DNA from: an archaeon
Lineage (GTDB): Archaea > Nanobdellota > Nanobdellia > SCGC-AAA011-G17 > GW2011-AR18
Direction of reading: 5' to 3'
Assembly: GCA_023245565.1 (NCBI GenBank)
Contig: JAHFKB010000024.1
Coordinates: 1 to 14,185 of the forward strand
Length of the DNA stretch: 14,185 bases
A model generated the notes under the pieces. That model searched no databases. It was not told where the DNA came from and was given only the letters and a program-made list of their open reading frames with translations. The position numbers and the translations under genes were made by a program. Each line of letters opens with the position of its first letter. Position 1 is the stretch's first letter. Of this stretch, positions 1 to 5,977 are shown one piece after another.

Positions 1-867
1 CATCATTGCTACCATATTATTTTTTTCTATTTTTGAATGTAATTTTGAAATTCCTGGAATGCTTAAATTAGCTCCATGACAAATTGAATCTACAGCTGAA
101 TCTGTTATCCATATTTTTCCTAAATGTGAAACTGCAAATTCAATTGGTTTAATAATTTTTATTAATTGTTTTTCATTACCTTCTTCATATAATGTGAAAG
201 CATCTTTTATATCTTGCAATGAATACTGTTCTTGATCATTAAAAGGGCCTGCTTTTGTTCTTACTAATTGTTGCATATGTGCATTTGTTCCTAAAGCTTT
301 TCCCCAATTTACACATAATGTTCTAATATATGTTCCTGCTTGGCAACCTACTTTAAATAAAACATCTTGATTTTTTATTTCCATAATTTCTAGATAATAA
401 ATTTCTCTTTCTCTTAATTCTCTTTTAACTGCAGATTTTACTGGAGGCAATTGTATTATTTTTCCAATAAAATCTTTTGAAGTTTTATGAATCTTTGATT
501 GAGGAATTGGAGCATGAATGTGCATTAAACAAACATATTCTTTACCTGCTTTTAATAGAGCTTCCATTATTTTTGTAGCTTTACCTAAGGATGTTGGTAA
601 AACTCCAGTCACTCCAGGATTTCACTAATCTTAATAGATTACAAGTGTCCCACCATGACCTACTTTTTCCAACTTTAAAATTTTTTTTACATAGTCTGCT
701 ACTTGATGAGAACTTGGTCCATCTAATTTATTTAAACAAATTACTCCATAGTCTAATAATTCTTTAATTGTTCTTTCTTCTGGCCTTTTTCCATAGCTTT
801 CATTTGTAGAAGATTCTTTCTTTACTAAAATTTCTCTTTGTATTTCTTCAAATGGTAGTTTGTTCAT
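1..867 (-). CDS. cbf5: Cbf5 (archaeal dyskerin/TruB-family RNA pseudouridine synthase), spliced, partial at C-terminus
   Basis: Catalytic subunit of the H/ACA RNP, which isomerises uridine to pseudouridine in rRNA, and which can also act on tRNA U55. The coding sequence is join(complement(642..867), complement(1..620)), giving 282 visible residues; archaeal family members run to roughly 330-340, so about 50 C-terminal residues lie off the left edge. Visible motifs are GVICLNKLDGPSSHQVADYV near residue 40, GHGGTL-DPGVTG with catalytic Asp76, a PPVKSAVKRELRER stretch, a GTYIRTLC motif, and the start of a PUA domain (IWITDSAVDSICHGANL). Unspliced, translation would stop after residue 78. The ATG at 867 has a strong Shine-Dalgarno (AGGAGGT, 873-879) 5 nt upstream, inside the end of the preceding gene. 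The gene is last in an operon with the LAGLIDADG-type and Lrp-like genes. Function is certain at family level; splicing is inferred from structure and restored homology. Confidence 0.95.
621..641 (-). other. 21-nt bulge-helix-bulge intron in cbf5 mRNA
   Basis: The transcript around this segment folds as an hBHBh' motif spanning 616-651. The outer exon helix is GGGA (651-648) with UCCU (619-616). The central 4-bp helix is CACU (647-644) with AGUG. The two 3-nt bulges are UGU (643-641) and AAA (622-620). The intron helix is AAUCU with AGAUU, closed by an AUUA loop. Cutting after the second nucleotide of each bulge, the position archaeal splicing endonuclease uses, removes exactly 21 nt and joins CTTG to ATCCTGG, restoring T-L-D-P-G. 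Read in frame, the insertion contains all three stop codons (TAA, TAG, TGA). Confidence 0.93.
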
Positions 868-2284
868 TTTTTACCTCCTGATTAAATTTTTCTATTTCAT
901 AAATATAACAATTATATTCTTTTGTAGTAGATTTTAGTATTATTTCTAATTCTTCTATATATTTAATGAAATTTATTCCTTCTTCAGTTATTTTTACCAT
1001 TTTATTTTTTATTAAAATGAACTTTTTATATCTTTCTTTATTGAGCGTATCTAATACTGAATTTGTTCTCTGGTTTAATTTCTTAGCGAGTTCTTTATAA
1101 TTTAAATCTTTATCTTCTATATTATTCAAATATTTCATTAAGGTTTTTGTATAACTATGCTCAAGAAAACCGTTAACTGTGTTGAATCTCCTTTCTACAT
1201 GTCCATTGAAAGGCACTGTTTTGAAGTCTAAAAATTTTCTAATAAAATAATATTGTTTTTCCCATCCCCTAATGCAAAATCTACTATTTTGTTCTATTTC
1301 AAATATATCTAATTCTGAATTTTCTAGTAATTTTTTAAACATTAATTTTTCGTCTTGATTGAAAGAAATTGTAATCTTGTGCAGTCCTTTTTTTCCGGGC
1401 TGTGCACTTCCTTCTGCGTTAAGTATTCCATTTAATGCATGAATATTTTCTTCATAACTTTTTAGATTTATTTCTTTAATTAAAAATCTAAATAACCCTG
1501 CCACTATTAAGTTGTCTATAATTATTCTTAAATCTCCAAATTCTTTGGTATTAAATTTAGATAATTTTTTAGTTTCATAAAATCTTGTTTTTTTAACTTG
1601 TAACCTTTCACTCCAAAAATTTATAGATTTTCCGACCAACTCTTTTTTTGAATGATTTACTCTAAACTTCCATAAGTCTTTTGGTACGTCTAATCCTTTT
1701 TCAAAATTCTTTATAATAAATTTATGTAATTCGTAATTGGTATTTGAAAAAAATAGTTTACTTTTATAATGTCCATCTCCATGCATTAAATATATAGCTT
1801 CTATAATTTCTTTTCCTATTTTTATATACCTTCTAATAGTAATTGGAGTTTGTTGTTTTTTGTACAATGTTATAAATTTATTGTTTCTATTTATTGTACT
1901 AAATCCTTTTTCTCTAACTATTTCTTTTAGGTCTATTTCCCCTTCTTTTTTGAAATTATTAAAAGGGCTATTTTTTATTAATTCTATATCTATTAATTCA
2001 TGGTTTATTAAATTTAAGAACTTTGAGATTTCTAATGGTATGTTTATCTTCCCCCATTTTTTTGTTTTACCTATAAATTCATATTTTTTATTATTTTTAT
2101 TACATCTAATAACTATTAATTCATTTTCTTCAATATTTGCATTTTTTCTGTCTTTGCTCTTTAATGTAAAAAAAGTTCGACTTCCTACACTCACAATTGC
2201 TTTTATTTTTATTGCTAGTCTTTCCTTTAGCATGAGTTCATCCAATATTTCTTGCTTTATTATTTCTTTAGCTAAATTTTTCAT
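848..2284 (-). CDS. LAGLIDADG-type endonuclease-like protein with C-terminal winged helix
   Basis: A 478-residue protein with two LAGLIDADG-like helices: IEAIYLMHGDG (161-171, acidic D170) and ALNGILNAEG (283-292, acidic E291). The spacing suits a single-chain two-domain fold. Residues about 25-105 are strand-rich and include an AbrB-like looking stretch (INIPLEISKFLNLINHELI). Residues about 390-445 look like a winged helix (YKELAKKLNQRTNSVLDTL recognition region, then a KMVKITEEG wing). Homing endonucleases and domesticated LAGLIDADG regulators both fit. Both acidic positions are kept, so cleavage activity is possible. It starts 2 nt after the Lrp-like stop and its last 20 nt overlap the start of cbf5, so all three genes are probably one transcript. 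It is free-standing: no extein or splicing-domain motifs flank it, so it is not an intein. Confidence 0.75.
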   Translation of the reverse strand: MKNLAKEIIKQEILDELMLKERLAIKIKAIVSVGSRTFFTLKSKDRKNANIEENELIVIRCNKNNKKYEFIGKTKKWGKINIPLEISKFLNLINHELIDIELIKNSPFNNFKKEGEIDLKEIVREKGFSTINRNNKFITLYKKQQTPITIRRYIKIGKEIIEAIYLMHGDGHYKSKLFFSNTNYELHKFIIKNFEKGLDVPKDLWKFRVNHSKKELVGKSINFWSERLQVKKTRFYETKKLSKFNTKEFGDLRIIIDNLIVAGLFRFLIKEINLKSYEENIHALNGILNAEGSAQPGKKGLHKITISFNQDEKLMFKKLLENSELDIFEIEQNSRFCIRGWEKQYYFIRKFLDFKTVPFNGHVERRFNTVNGFLEHSYTKTLMKYLNNIEDKDLNYKELAKKLNQRTNSVLDTLNKERYKKFILIKNKMVKITEEGINFIKYIEELEIILKSTTKEYNCYIYEIEKFNQEVKNEQTTI

Positions 2285-2286
2285 CT

Positions 2287-3249
2287 TTAAAATGGTAAAT
2301 ATCTCACTTTTTTAGTTTCGTAAAACATAAAAGTCTTGTATTCTCCTATCATTGATGGAAATTTATTCCTTAAATCTTTTATGAAATCAAATAATTCTTG
2401 ATTATTTTTAACCATTACTTCTATATCTAAATCCCCGGGAGACCCTATACCTTCTAAAAGATAAAAAATCATTGGACTTTCTTTTACATATTTTTTTAAT
2501 TCAATTAATTTTTCTTTGTTTATATTATTTAAACTAATAAATAATTTATAATATGTATATCCTAGAATATTGTGATTGATTATTGGTCTATAACACTCTA
2601 TTAATTTCATCTTCTCCATTTTTTTTATTCTATTTCCAATCACTTTTGGATTGATTTTCAAATCTTTGCTAATTTTTACTAAAGGGATTCTTGCATTATT
2701 AACTAAAATTCTTAAAATGTTTTTATCTGTTTCATCTATTTTTACTCTTTCTTCAGTTTCTTTGATATGAACTTCTTTAGTTTCTTTTATTTCCAGTAAA
2801 TATCTTTGTTCATAATGTATTACATCTGTAGTAATAGTTTCTGTTTTTAATTTTATATATTTTCCAAATTTAGAAATTAATTCATCAACCGCATTCTTAA
2901 ATTCAGTTATATTTTTTGCCCACATTACTAGAAGAATATCATAGATTCCTTGCGTTGTAAAAACCCAAAAGAATTTAGGATTTTTAATTACATAATCTAA
3001 AATTTCTTTTTCTTTTTCAGGGTCTAAATTTTGGAGTACTAAAGTAAGTCTACAATAAATGTAACCTAATTTAGGAACATTAACTACAGTATAGAATCCT
3101 TCTATAACTCCCTTTTTTATTAAATTATTTAGTTTATATTCAACACCTTGTTTACTTAATTTCAATTTTTTTGCTAATTTGCTATAACTTTGTCTAGCTC
3201 CAAAATCAAGTTCAAATAATAATTTTTTATCTTTAAGATCTAAATCCAT
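2287..3249 (-). CDS. Tandem Lrp/AsnC-family transcriptional regulator
   Basis: This 320-residue protein contains two complete Lrp/AsnC modules. The first has a winged HTH at about 1-55 (DKKLLFELDFGARQSYSKLA) and a RAM-like ligand/oligomerisation domain at about 60-150. The second has an HTH at about 170-222 (DETDKNILRILVNNARIPLV) and a RAM domain at about 228-315. Ordinary Lrp proteins are about 150 residues with one module, so this is a fused pseudo-dimer, an arrangement found in some archaea. The ligand cannot be read from sequence. A TATA box centred about 26 nt upstream of the ATG indicates a leaderless mRNA. Tight linkage to the LAGLIDADG-type gene (2-nt gap) and cbf5 suggests co-transcription and possibly autoregulation of the operon, which is an inference. 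Confidence 0.9.
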   Translation of the reverse strand: MDLDLKDKKLLFELDFGARQSYSKLAKKLKLSKQGVEYKLNNLIKKGVIEGFYTVVNVPKLGYIYCRLTLVLQNLDPEKEKEILDYVIKNPKFFWVFTTQGIYDILLVMWAKNITEFKNAVDELISKFGKYIKLKTETITTDVIHYEQRYLLEIKETKEVHIKETEERVKIDETDKNILRILVNNARIPLVKISKDLKINPKVIGNRIKKMEKMKLIECYRPIINHNILGYTYYKLFISLNNINKEKLIELKKYVKESPMIFYLLEGIGSPGDLDIEVMVKNNQELFDFIKDLRNKFPSMIGEYKTFMFYETKKVRYLPF

Positions 3250-3267
3250 ATTGTATTTAGGAATTAT

Positions 3268-3278
3268 TTATTTATAAA
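3268..3278 (-). promoter_or_regulatory. TATA box of the Lrp-like/LAGLIDADG/cbf5 operon
   Basis: The motif TTTATAAA sits about 26 nt upstream of the Lrp-like ATG at 3249, which fits an archaeal TATA box driving a leaderless transcript. It shares a 100-nt divergent promoter region with the plus-strand gene at 3352. Confidence 0.65.
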
Positions 3279-3310
3279 TATTACCTTTTGTCTAGTTTTC
3301 TTCTAAAAAA

Positions 3311-3320
3311 CTTTAAATAT
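3311..3320 (+). promoter_or_regulatory. TATA box for the gene at 3352
   Basis: CTTTAAATAT is centred about 36 nt before the ATG at 3352, giving a predicted transcription start near 3341. That is downstream of the alternative TTG start at 3325, so the promoter itself argues for the ATG. Confidence 0.6.
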
Positions 3321-3351
3321 AAGATTGTTTTTCTATTATTTAGTGATAAAA

Positions 3352-3786
3352 ATGGTAAATATATTTGATGCATTAAAATGGAGAATACTTGGCAGTTATG
3401 ATCCAAATGGTCCAGTAACAGAAAATATTTTGAATCGTGCTCAAAATAGAGCAAAATATGAAGTTTGGAGATACAATACTTTTGGTCCTGGTAGGGAAAT
3501 TTATCAAAGAGAATTGGCATATTCTATTATCGATTCTCTAGAACTTTCTAAAGAACCTTTATATATTCAGGATCCGTGGATCCTTGCTGGTTTGGCCTCA
3601 ATCATTGCAGAAATGGAAGGCAATAAATTTATTTCAATGATGTCTCCGTTGGGAACTATTATGACAAGAGCTTTTGTGGAAGATCAAGAATGTGAAGCAA
3701 TTGATAAAATTGCAAATTATTATAATTTTGATAAGTCTTTTTTAAAAGAAAACATTGAGAAATTAAAAAAAAATGCCAAGAAATAA
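3352..3786 (+). CDS. Hypothetical soluble protein, 144 aa
   Basis: I do not recognise this protein. It is soluble, mixed-charge and predicted mainly helical, without a signal peptide or membrane segment. Visible stretches that look conserved are DPNGPVTENILNRAQNRAKYE near the N-terminus, a YNTFGPGREIYQRELAYS segment, and DPWILAGLASIIAEMEGNKF in the middle. The C-terminus is Lys-rich (LKKNAKK). An in-frame TTG at 3325 would add nine residues, but it lies upstream of the predicted transcription start, so ATG 3352 was chosen. The gene diverges from the Lrp-like regulator and converges on rpl31e with 8 nt between stop codons. It could be controlled by the divergent regulator, but nothing in the sequence proves that. 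Confidence 0.8.
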   Translation: MVNIFDALKWRILGSYDPNGPVTENILNRAQNRAKYEVWRYNTFGPGREIYQRELAYSIIDSLELSKEPLYIQDPWILAGLASIIAEMEGNKFISMMSPLGTIMTRAFVEDQECEAIDKIANYYNFDKSFLKENIEKLKKNAKK

Positions 3787-3794
3787 AAGAATAA

Positions 3795-4322
3795 TTAAGA
3801 TTTAGGTTCTTTTGCACCTTTTTTACCAGTGCTACCAACTACTCTTCCTTTTTTAGATATACTCTCTTTTTCCTTATCAATTTGTTTTAAATCTTCGTGA
3901 GGTACCTCTATTGTTTCGTGATGATGTTCTTTTTTTTGTTTTAATTCTTCTTCATGAGCAAGTTCTTTATTTAATTCTTTTTCTTGTTCTTTCTTAGCTT
4001 CTTGTTTAACTTCTTCTTTAGTTGGTTTTCCTTTAGTCTTTGTTTCTTCCTTAGGTTTAGTTTTTTCAAAGTTAAAACCTGGAAGTTCAACATAAGCTAT
4101 ATCTTCTTCAACAATGCCTTTAATTTTTATTTTAGCAGGGGGCTTTCTATTACCTTTTTCCCATAATTTTTCATTTAATTTAGGACCTATTCTAACTTCT
4201 TTAGTTTTAAAATGTTTTAGAGAAAATTCTTTTACTGCTGTTAAAGCTCTTTTAGTTCTTTGATAAATAGGTTTTTTTAAGAATTCTCTTCTTAAGTTTA
4301 TTGTGAATGTTTTTTCTTCCAT
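3795..4322 (-). CDS. rpl31e: Ribosomal protein L31e with long charged C-terminal extension
   Basis: Large-subunit protein located near the peptide exit tunnel. Residues 1-85 match the L31e core: TFTINLRREFLKKPIYQRTKRA, then AVKEFSLKHFKTKEVRIGPKLNEKLWEKG, then the closing IKIKGIVEEDIAYVELPG strand. Archaeal L31e is normally about 85-100 residues; here some 85 extra residues follow, rich in Lys and Glu, with HHH, and no hydrophobic core, so they are probably disordered. The ATG follows the rpl39e stop by 2 nt, and no separate promoter is seen, so it is the last gene of the rps19e-PDCD5-rpl39e-rpl31e operon. In many archaea the eIF6 gene follows; here the convergent gene at 3352-3786 does instead. 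Confidence 0.93.
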   Translation of the reverse strand: MEEKTFTINLRREFLKKPIYQRTKRALTAVKEFSLKHFKTKEVRIGPKLNEKLWEKGNRKPPAKIKIKGIVEEDIAYVELPGFNFEKTKPKEETKTKGKPTKEEVKQEAKKEQEKELNKELAHEEELKQKKEHHHETIEVPHEDLKQIDKEKESISKKGRVVGSTGKKGAKEPKS

Positions 4323-4324
4323 GT

Positions 4325-4498
4325 TTATACTTTAGTTTTAGTTCTTCTCCAACTTCTTTTCTTACTTGTGTATCTAGATGGATGAACTATTTTTTTACCT
4401 TTATTTTTTTTAGGAACTAACCAAAGAGGAGCCCATCTAGTTTGTTTTCCTTTCTTTGCTAATCTTAGTTTTTTAGCCTTTGGTTTGTATCTTGCCAT
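4325..4498 (-). CDS. rpl39e: Ribosomal protein L39e
   Basis: A 57-residue, highly basic protein of the large subunit that lines the exit tunnel in archaea and eukaryotes. It begins MARYKPKAKKLRLAKKGKQT, matching the L39e start (basic, KKLRLAK core), has the Trp-Pro region RWAPLWLVPKK, and ends HPSRYTSKKRSWRRTKTKV, the family's WRRTKLKV-type tail. Usual family length is about 50 residues. It is missed by simple length cut-offs. It lies between the PDCD5-like gene (stop at 4503, 4 nt away) and rpl31e (2 nt away). No Shine-Dalgarno is evident, so translation may be coupled to the upstream gene. Confidence 0.95.
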   Translation of the reverse strand: MARYKPKAKKLRLAKKGKQTRWAPLWLVPKKNKGKKIVHPSRYTSKKRSWRRTKTKV

Positions 4499-4502
4499 TT
4501 GT

Positions 4503-4769
4503 TTATTTTCTTATTATTTTTGTTTCTTTTTTACTTGGTTCTAATTTCATTAGCAATGATTTAAATTGTTCATCTGTTATTTTTTCTTTAATTTGATTTT
4601 GTGATCCAAGTTGAGCGATAAATGCTATTGCTTGAAGTGCTTTTTCTTGATGAGCACTTTTTAATGTCCAATAACGAGTTATTGCTTCTTGAGACATATA
4701 TTTTTTTGCCAATGACTCTATTTCAAGTATTTTTTGTTGAATTTCTTTTGTTTGATCCTCACTGTTCAT
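4503..4769 (-). CDS. PDCD5-family DNA-binding protein
   Basis: An 88-residue member of the archaeal/eukaryotic PDCD5 (TFAR19) family, a small helical-bundle protein that binds double-stranded DNA in archaea; its cellular role is unsettled. Diagnostic stretches are the N-terminal helix, LTPEAR-like KYMSQEAITRYWTLKSAH, the IAQLGSQNQIKEKITDEQFKSLL core and the basic C-terminal tail KKETKIIRK. It is a little shorter than the typical 100-115 residues, because the acidic N-terminal segment is reduced. Its start overlaps the end of rps19e by 11 nt and is preceded by GTGAT, a partial match to the archaeal anti-Shine-Dalgarno. The S19e-PDCD5-L39e-L31e order is a conserved archaeal translation cluster. 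Confidence 0.9.
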   Translation of the reverse strand: MNSEDQTKEIQQKILEIESLAKKYMSQEAITRYWTLKSAHQEKALQAIAFIAQLGSQNQIKEKITDEQFKSLLMKLEPSKKETKIIRK

Positions 4770-5184
4770 TTTTTATTATCACTGAATTTTTATCTACTAA
4801 TGATTTACCCTTAGGTGTGATTATTCTTCCTTTTATTATTCCGTCTTTTTTGTATTGAGTTAAACCTGCTTTATCTAATTGCTGTAAAACATTTCTTATT
4901 ATTTTTCCAGAAGCCCTATAAAATCTTTCTGGATTATGACCTCTTCTTTTTTTAGAACCATATTTAGTTCTTAATTTTGATACACCAACTGGACCTTTTT
5001 TGTAAATTGTGATTAAAACTGCTGCAGTTCTTTTGTAAAACCAATCTCCTTCTACAGGCGGTCTTGCTTTTGCAGGACCTGTTTTAACAAATTTAGTCCA
5101 TTCTGGAGATTTAACTAAGGATTTTAAATTTTCACTAAGTTTTTCTATAGACTTCTGTATATCTGCATCATATATTGTTGCCAT
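4759..5184 (-). CDS. rps19e: Ribosomal protein S19e
   Basis: Small-subunit ribosomal protein of archaea and eukaryotes, located on the head and needed for 18S/16S maturation in eukaryotes. The 141 residues match the family over their whole length: PEWTKFVKTGPAKARPPVEGDWFYKRTAAVL in the first half, GPVGVSKLRTKYGSKKRRGHNPERFYRASGKI in the middle, and LQQLDKAGLTQYKKDGIIKGRIITPKG at the end, including the winged-helix-like core. It is the first gene of the operon. Unlike most genes here it has a real 5' leader of about 50 nt with two hairpins, so its expression may be controlled at the RNA level. Confidence 0.96.
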   Translation of the reverse strand: MATIYDADIQKSIEKLSENLKSLVKSPEWTKFVKTGPAKARPPVEGDWFYKRTAAVLITIYKKGPVGVSKLRTKYGSKKRRGHNPERFYRASGKIIRNVLQQLDKAGLTQYKKDGIIKGRIITPKGKSLVDKNSVIIKNEQ

Positions 5185-5194
5185 GTTTTTTTGT

Positions 5195-5227
5195 CTCCTT
5201 GCGGAGTTAAGTGGGTTTTTTAACCCA
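5195..5227 (-). promoter_or_regulatory. Two-hairpin 5' leader of the rps19e operon
   Basis: Reading the transcript, a 6-bp hairpin TGGGTT/AACCCA with a 4-A loop (5227-5212) is followed by CTCC-GCAA-GGAG (5206-5195), a 4-bp stem capped by a GNRA tetraloop. The 3' arm GGAG is Shine-Dalgarno-like and lies 10 nt before the ATG, so the stem would hide it. This could be an autoregulatory r-protein leader, which is an inference. Confidence 0.55.
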
Positions 5228-5253
5228 TAAGATTGCAGTGGTGATTTTATAAC

Positions 5254-5264
5254 ATTTAAAAAGC
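5254..5264 (-). promoter_or_regulatory. TATA box of the rps19e operon
   Basis: GCTTTTTAAAT on the minus strand is centred near 5259, predicting transcription start near 5233 and a leader of about 50 nt. This is one of the few genes in the window with a clear untranslated leader. Confidence 0.5.
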
Positions 5265-5290
5265 TTTGCTTTGAGATTTAGGAAGTAAAA

Positions 5291-5977
5291 TTATTTTTTT
5301 CTTTTTAATATTATAAAAATTATTAGGAATAATATAATTATTGAGATTATTATTAACCATAAATTATTATTAAATTCTTTTATTATTATATTTGTTTCTT
5401 GATCATTTATTTCACAGTCTTTGTTTGTTTCTTTTTTACAATCTGGATCGCATTTATTATCATTTATATTATCACAATAATTGTCTTTTGATCCTGAAAT
5501 ACAATCTATTTGACAATTTTTATAATTTTCTGATATATCGCAAATATTGTTTCCACATTTATTTTTACTAAACATACTTATATCTATCTTTAATTTTTCC
5601 TGATTTTTATTATTATAAATAATAATTTCTTTTCCATTTTCATAGTATGGAAGTTGTAAATTAAAATTTGTATTATTTATTGGTAATATTTCACTTCCTA
5701 TTGGTGTTGCATTTTCATCAAAACTTTCTTTGAATATTTGAGAAGGAATATCAAAGTCTAAAACTTTTAAAGTTTTGTTATTAAAGGATATTACTTTAGC
5801 TTTATAATTTCCATTTGTTTCTTTGTATATTTCTATAATTTTTGTTTCTAATTTATTTAGAGTTATATTTTCTTTATTAGAATTTAAATCTAAATTATAA
5901 ATTATTAAAGGTGATGCAATTACTGAATTAATTAATAATATAAAAATTATTAAAATGATTATTTTCGTTTTTTTCAT
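5291..5977 (-). CDS. Secreted Cys-rich protein with C-terminal membrane anchor
   Basis: A 228-residue surface protein of unknown function. Residues 1-22 form a signal peptide ending IASP. An Asn/Lys/Ile-rich extracellular domain follows (23-140), then eight cysteines at 141, 146, 155, 159, 168, 176, 180 and 188. The first four sit in CGNNICDISENYKNCQIDC, a Cys-Gly/Glu-Asn pattern recurrent in surface proteins of small archaea. A single transmembrane helix at about 206-224 ends in the stop-transfer KRKK, so the protein is type I with almost no cytoplasmic tail. Its ATG overlaps the stop region of the metallopeptidase gene by 4 nt (ATGA type), implying translational coupling. The cysteines are probably disulfide-bonded outside the cell. 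Confidence 0.85.
   Translation of the reverse strand: MKKTKIIILIIFILLINSVIASPLIIYNLDLNSNKENITLNKLETKIIEIYKETNGNYKAKVISFNNKTLKVLDFDIPSQIFKESFDENATPIGSEILPINNTNFNLQLPYYENGKEIIIYNNKNQEKLKIDISMFSKNKCGNNICDISENYKNCQIDCISGSKDNYCDNINDNKCDPDCKKETNKDCEINDQETNIIIKEFNNNLWLIIISIIILFLIIFIILKRKK

Noticed and set aside
601..660. cbf5 as a pseudogene or sequencing frameshift
   Set aside because: The insertion keeps frame, folds into a perfect BHB motif, and its removal exactly restores the catalytic motif; the downstream exon is fully conserved into the PUA domain.
848..2284. LAGLIDADG protein as an intein inside Lrp or cbf5
   Set aside because: It has its own start and stop, no splicing-domain motifs at its ends, and both neighbours are complete on their side.
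1860..2315. Plus-strand open frame rich in Phe, Leu and Ile opposite the LAGLIDADG-type gene
   Set aside because: It is the antisense shadow of a Lys/Asn-rich coding strand; there is no promoter or recognisable motif. The same holds for the open frames at 3984-4166, 4622-4858, 6282-6572, 6959-7156 and 10699-10896.
3325..3351. TTG start adding nine residues to the 144-aa hypothetical protein
   Set aside because: The TATA box at 3311-3320 places the transcription start near 3341, after this codon.
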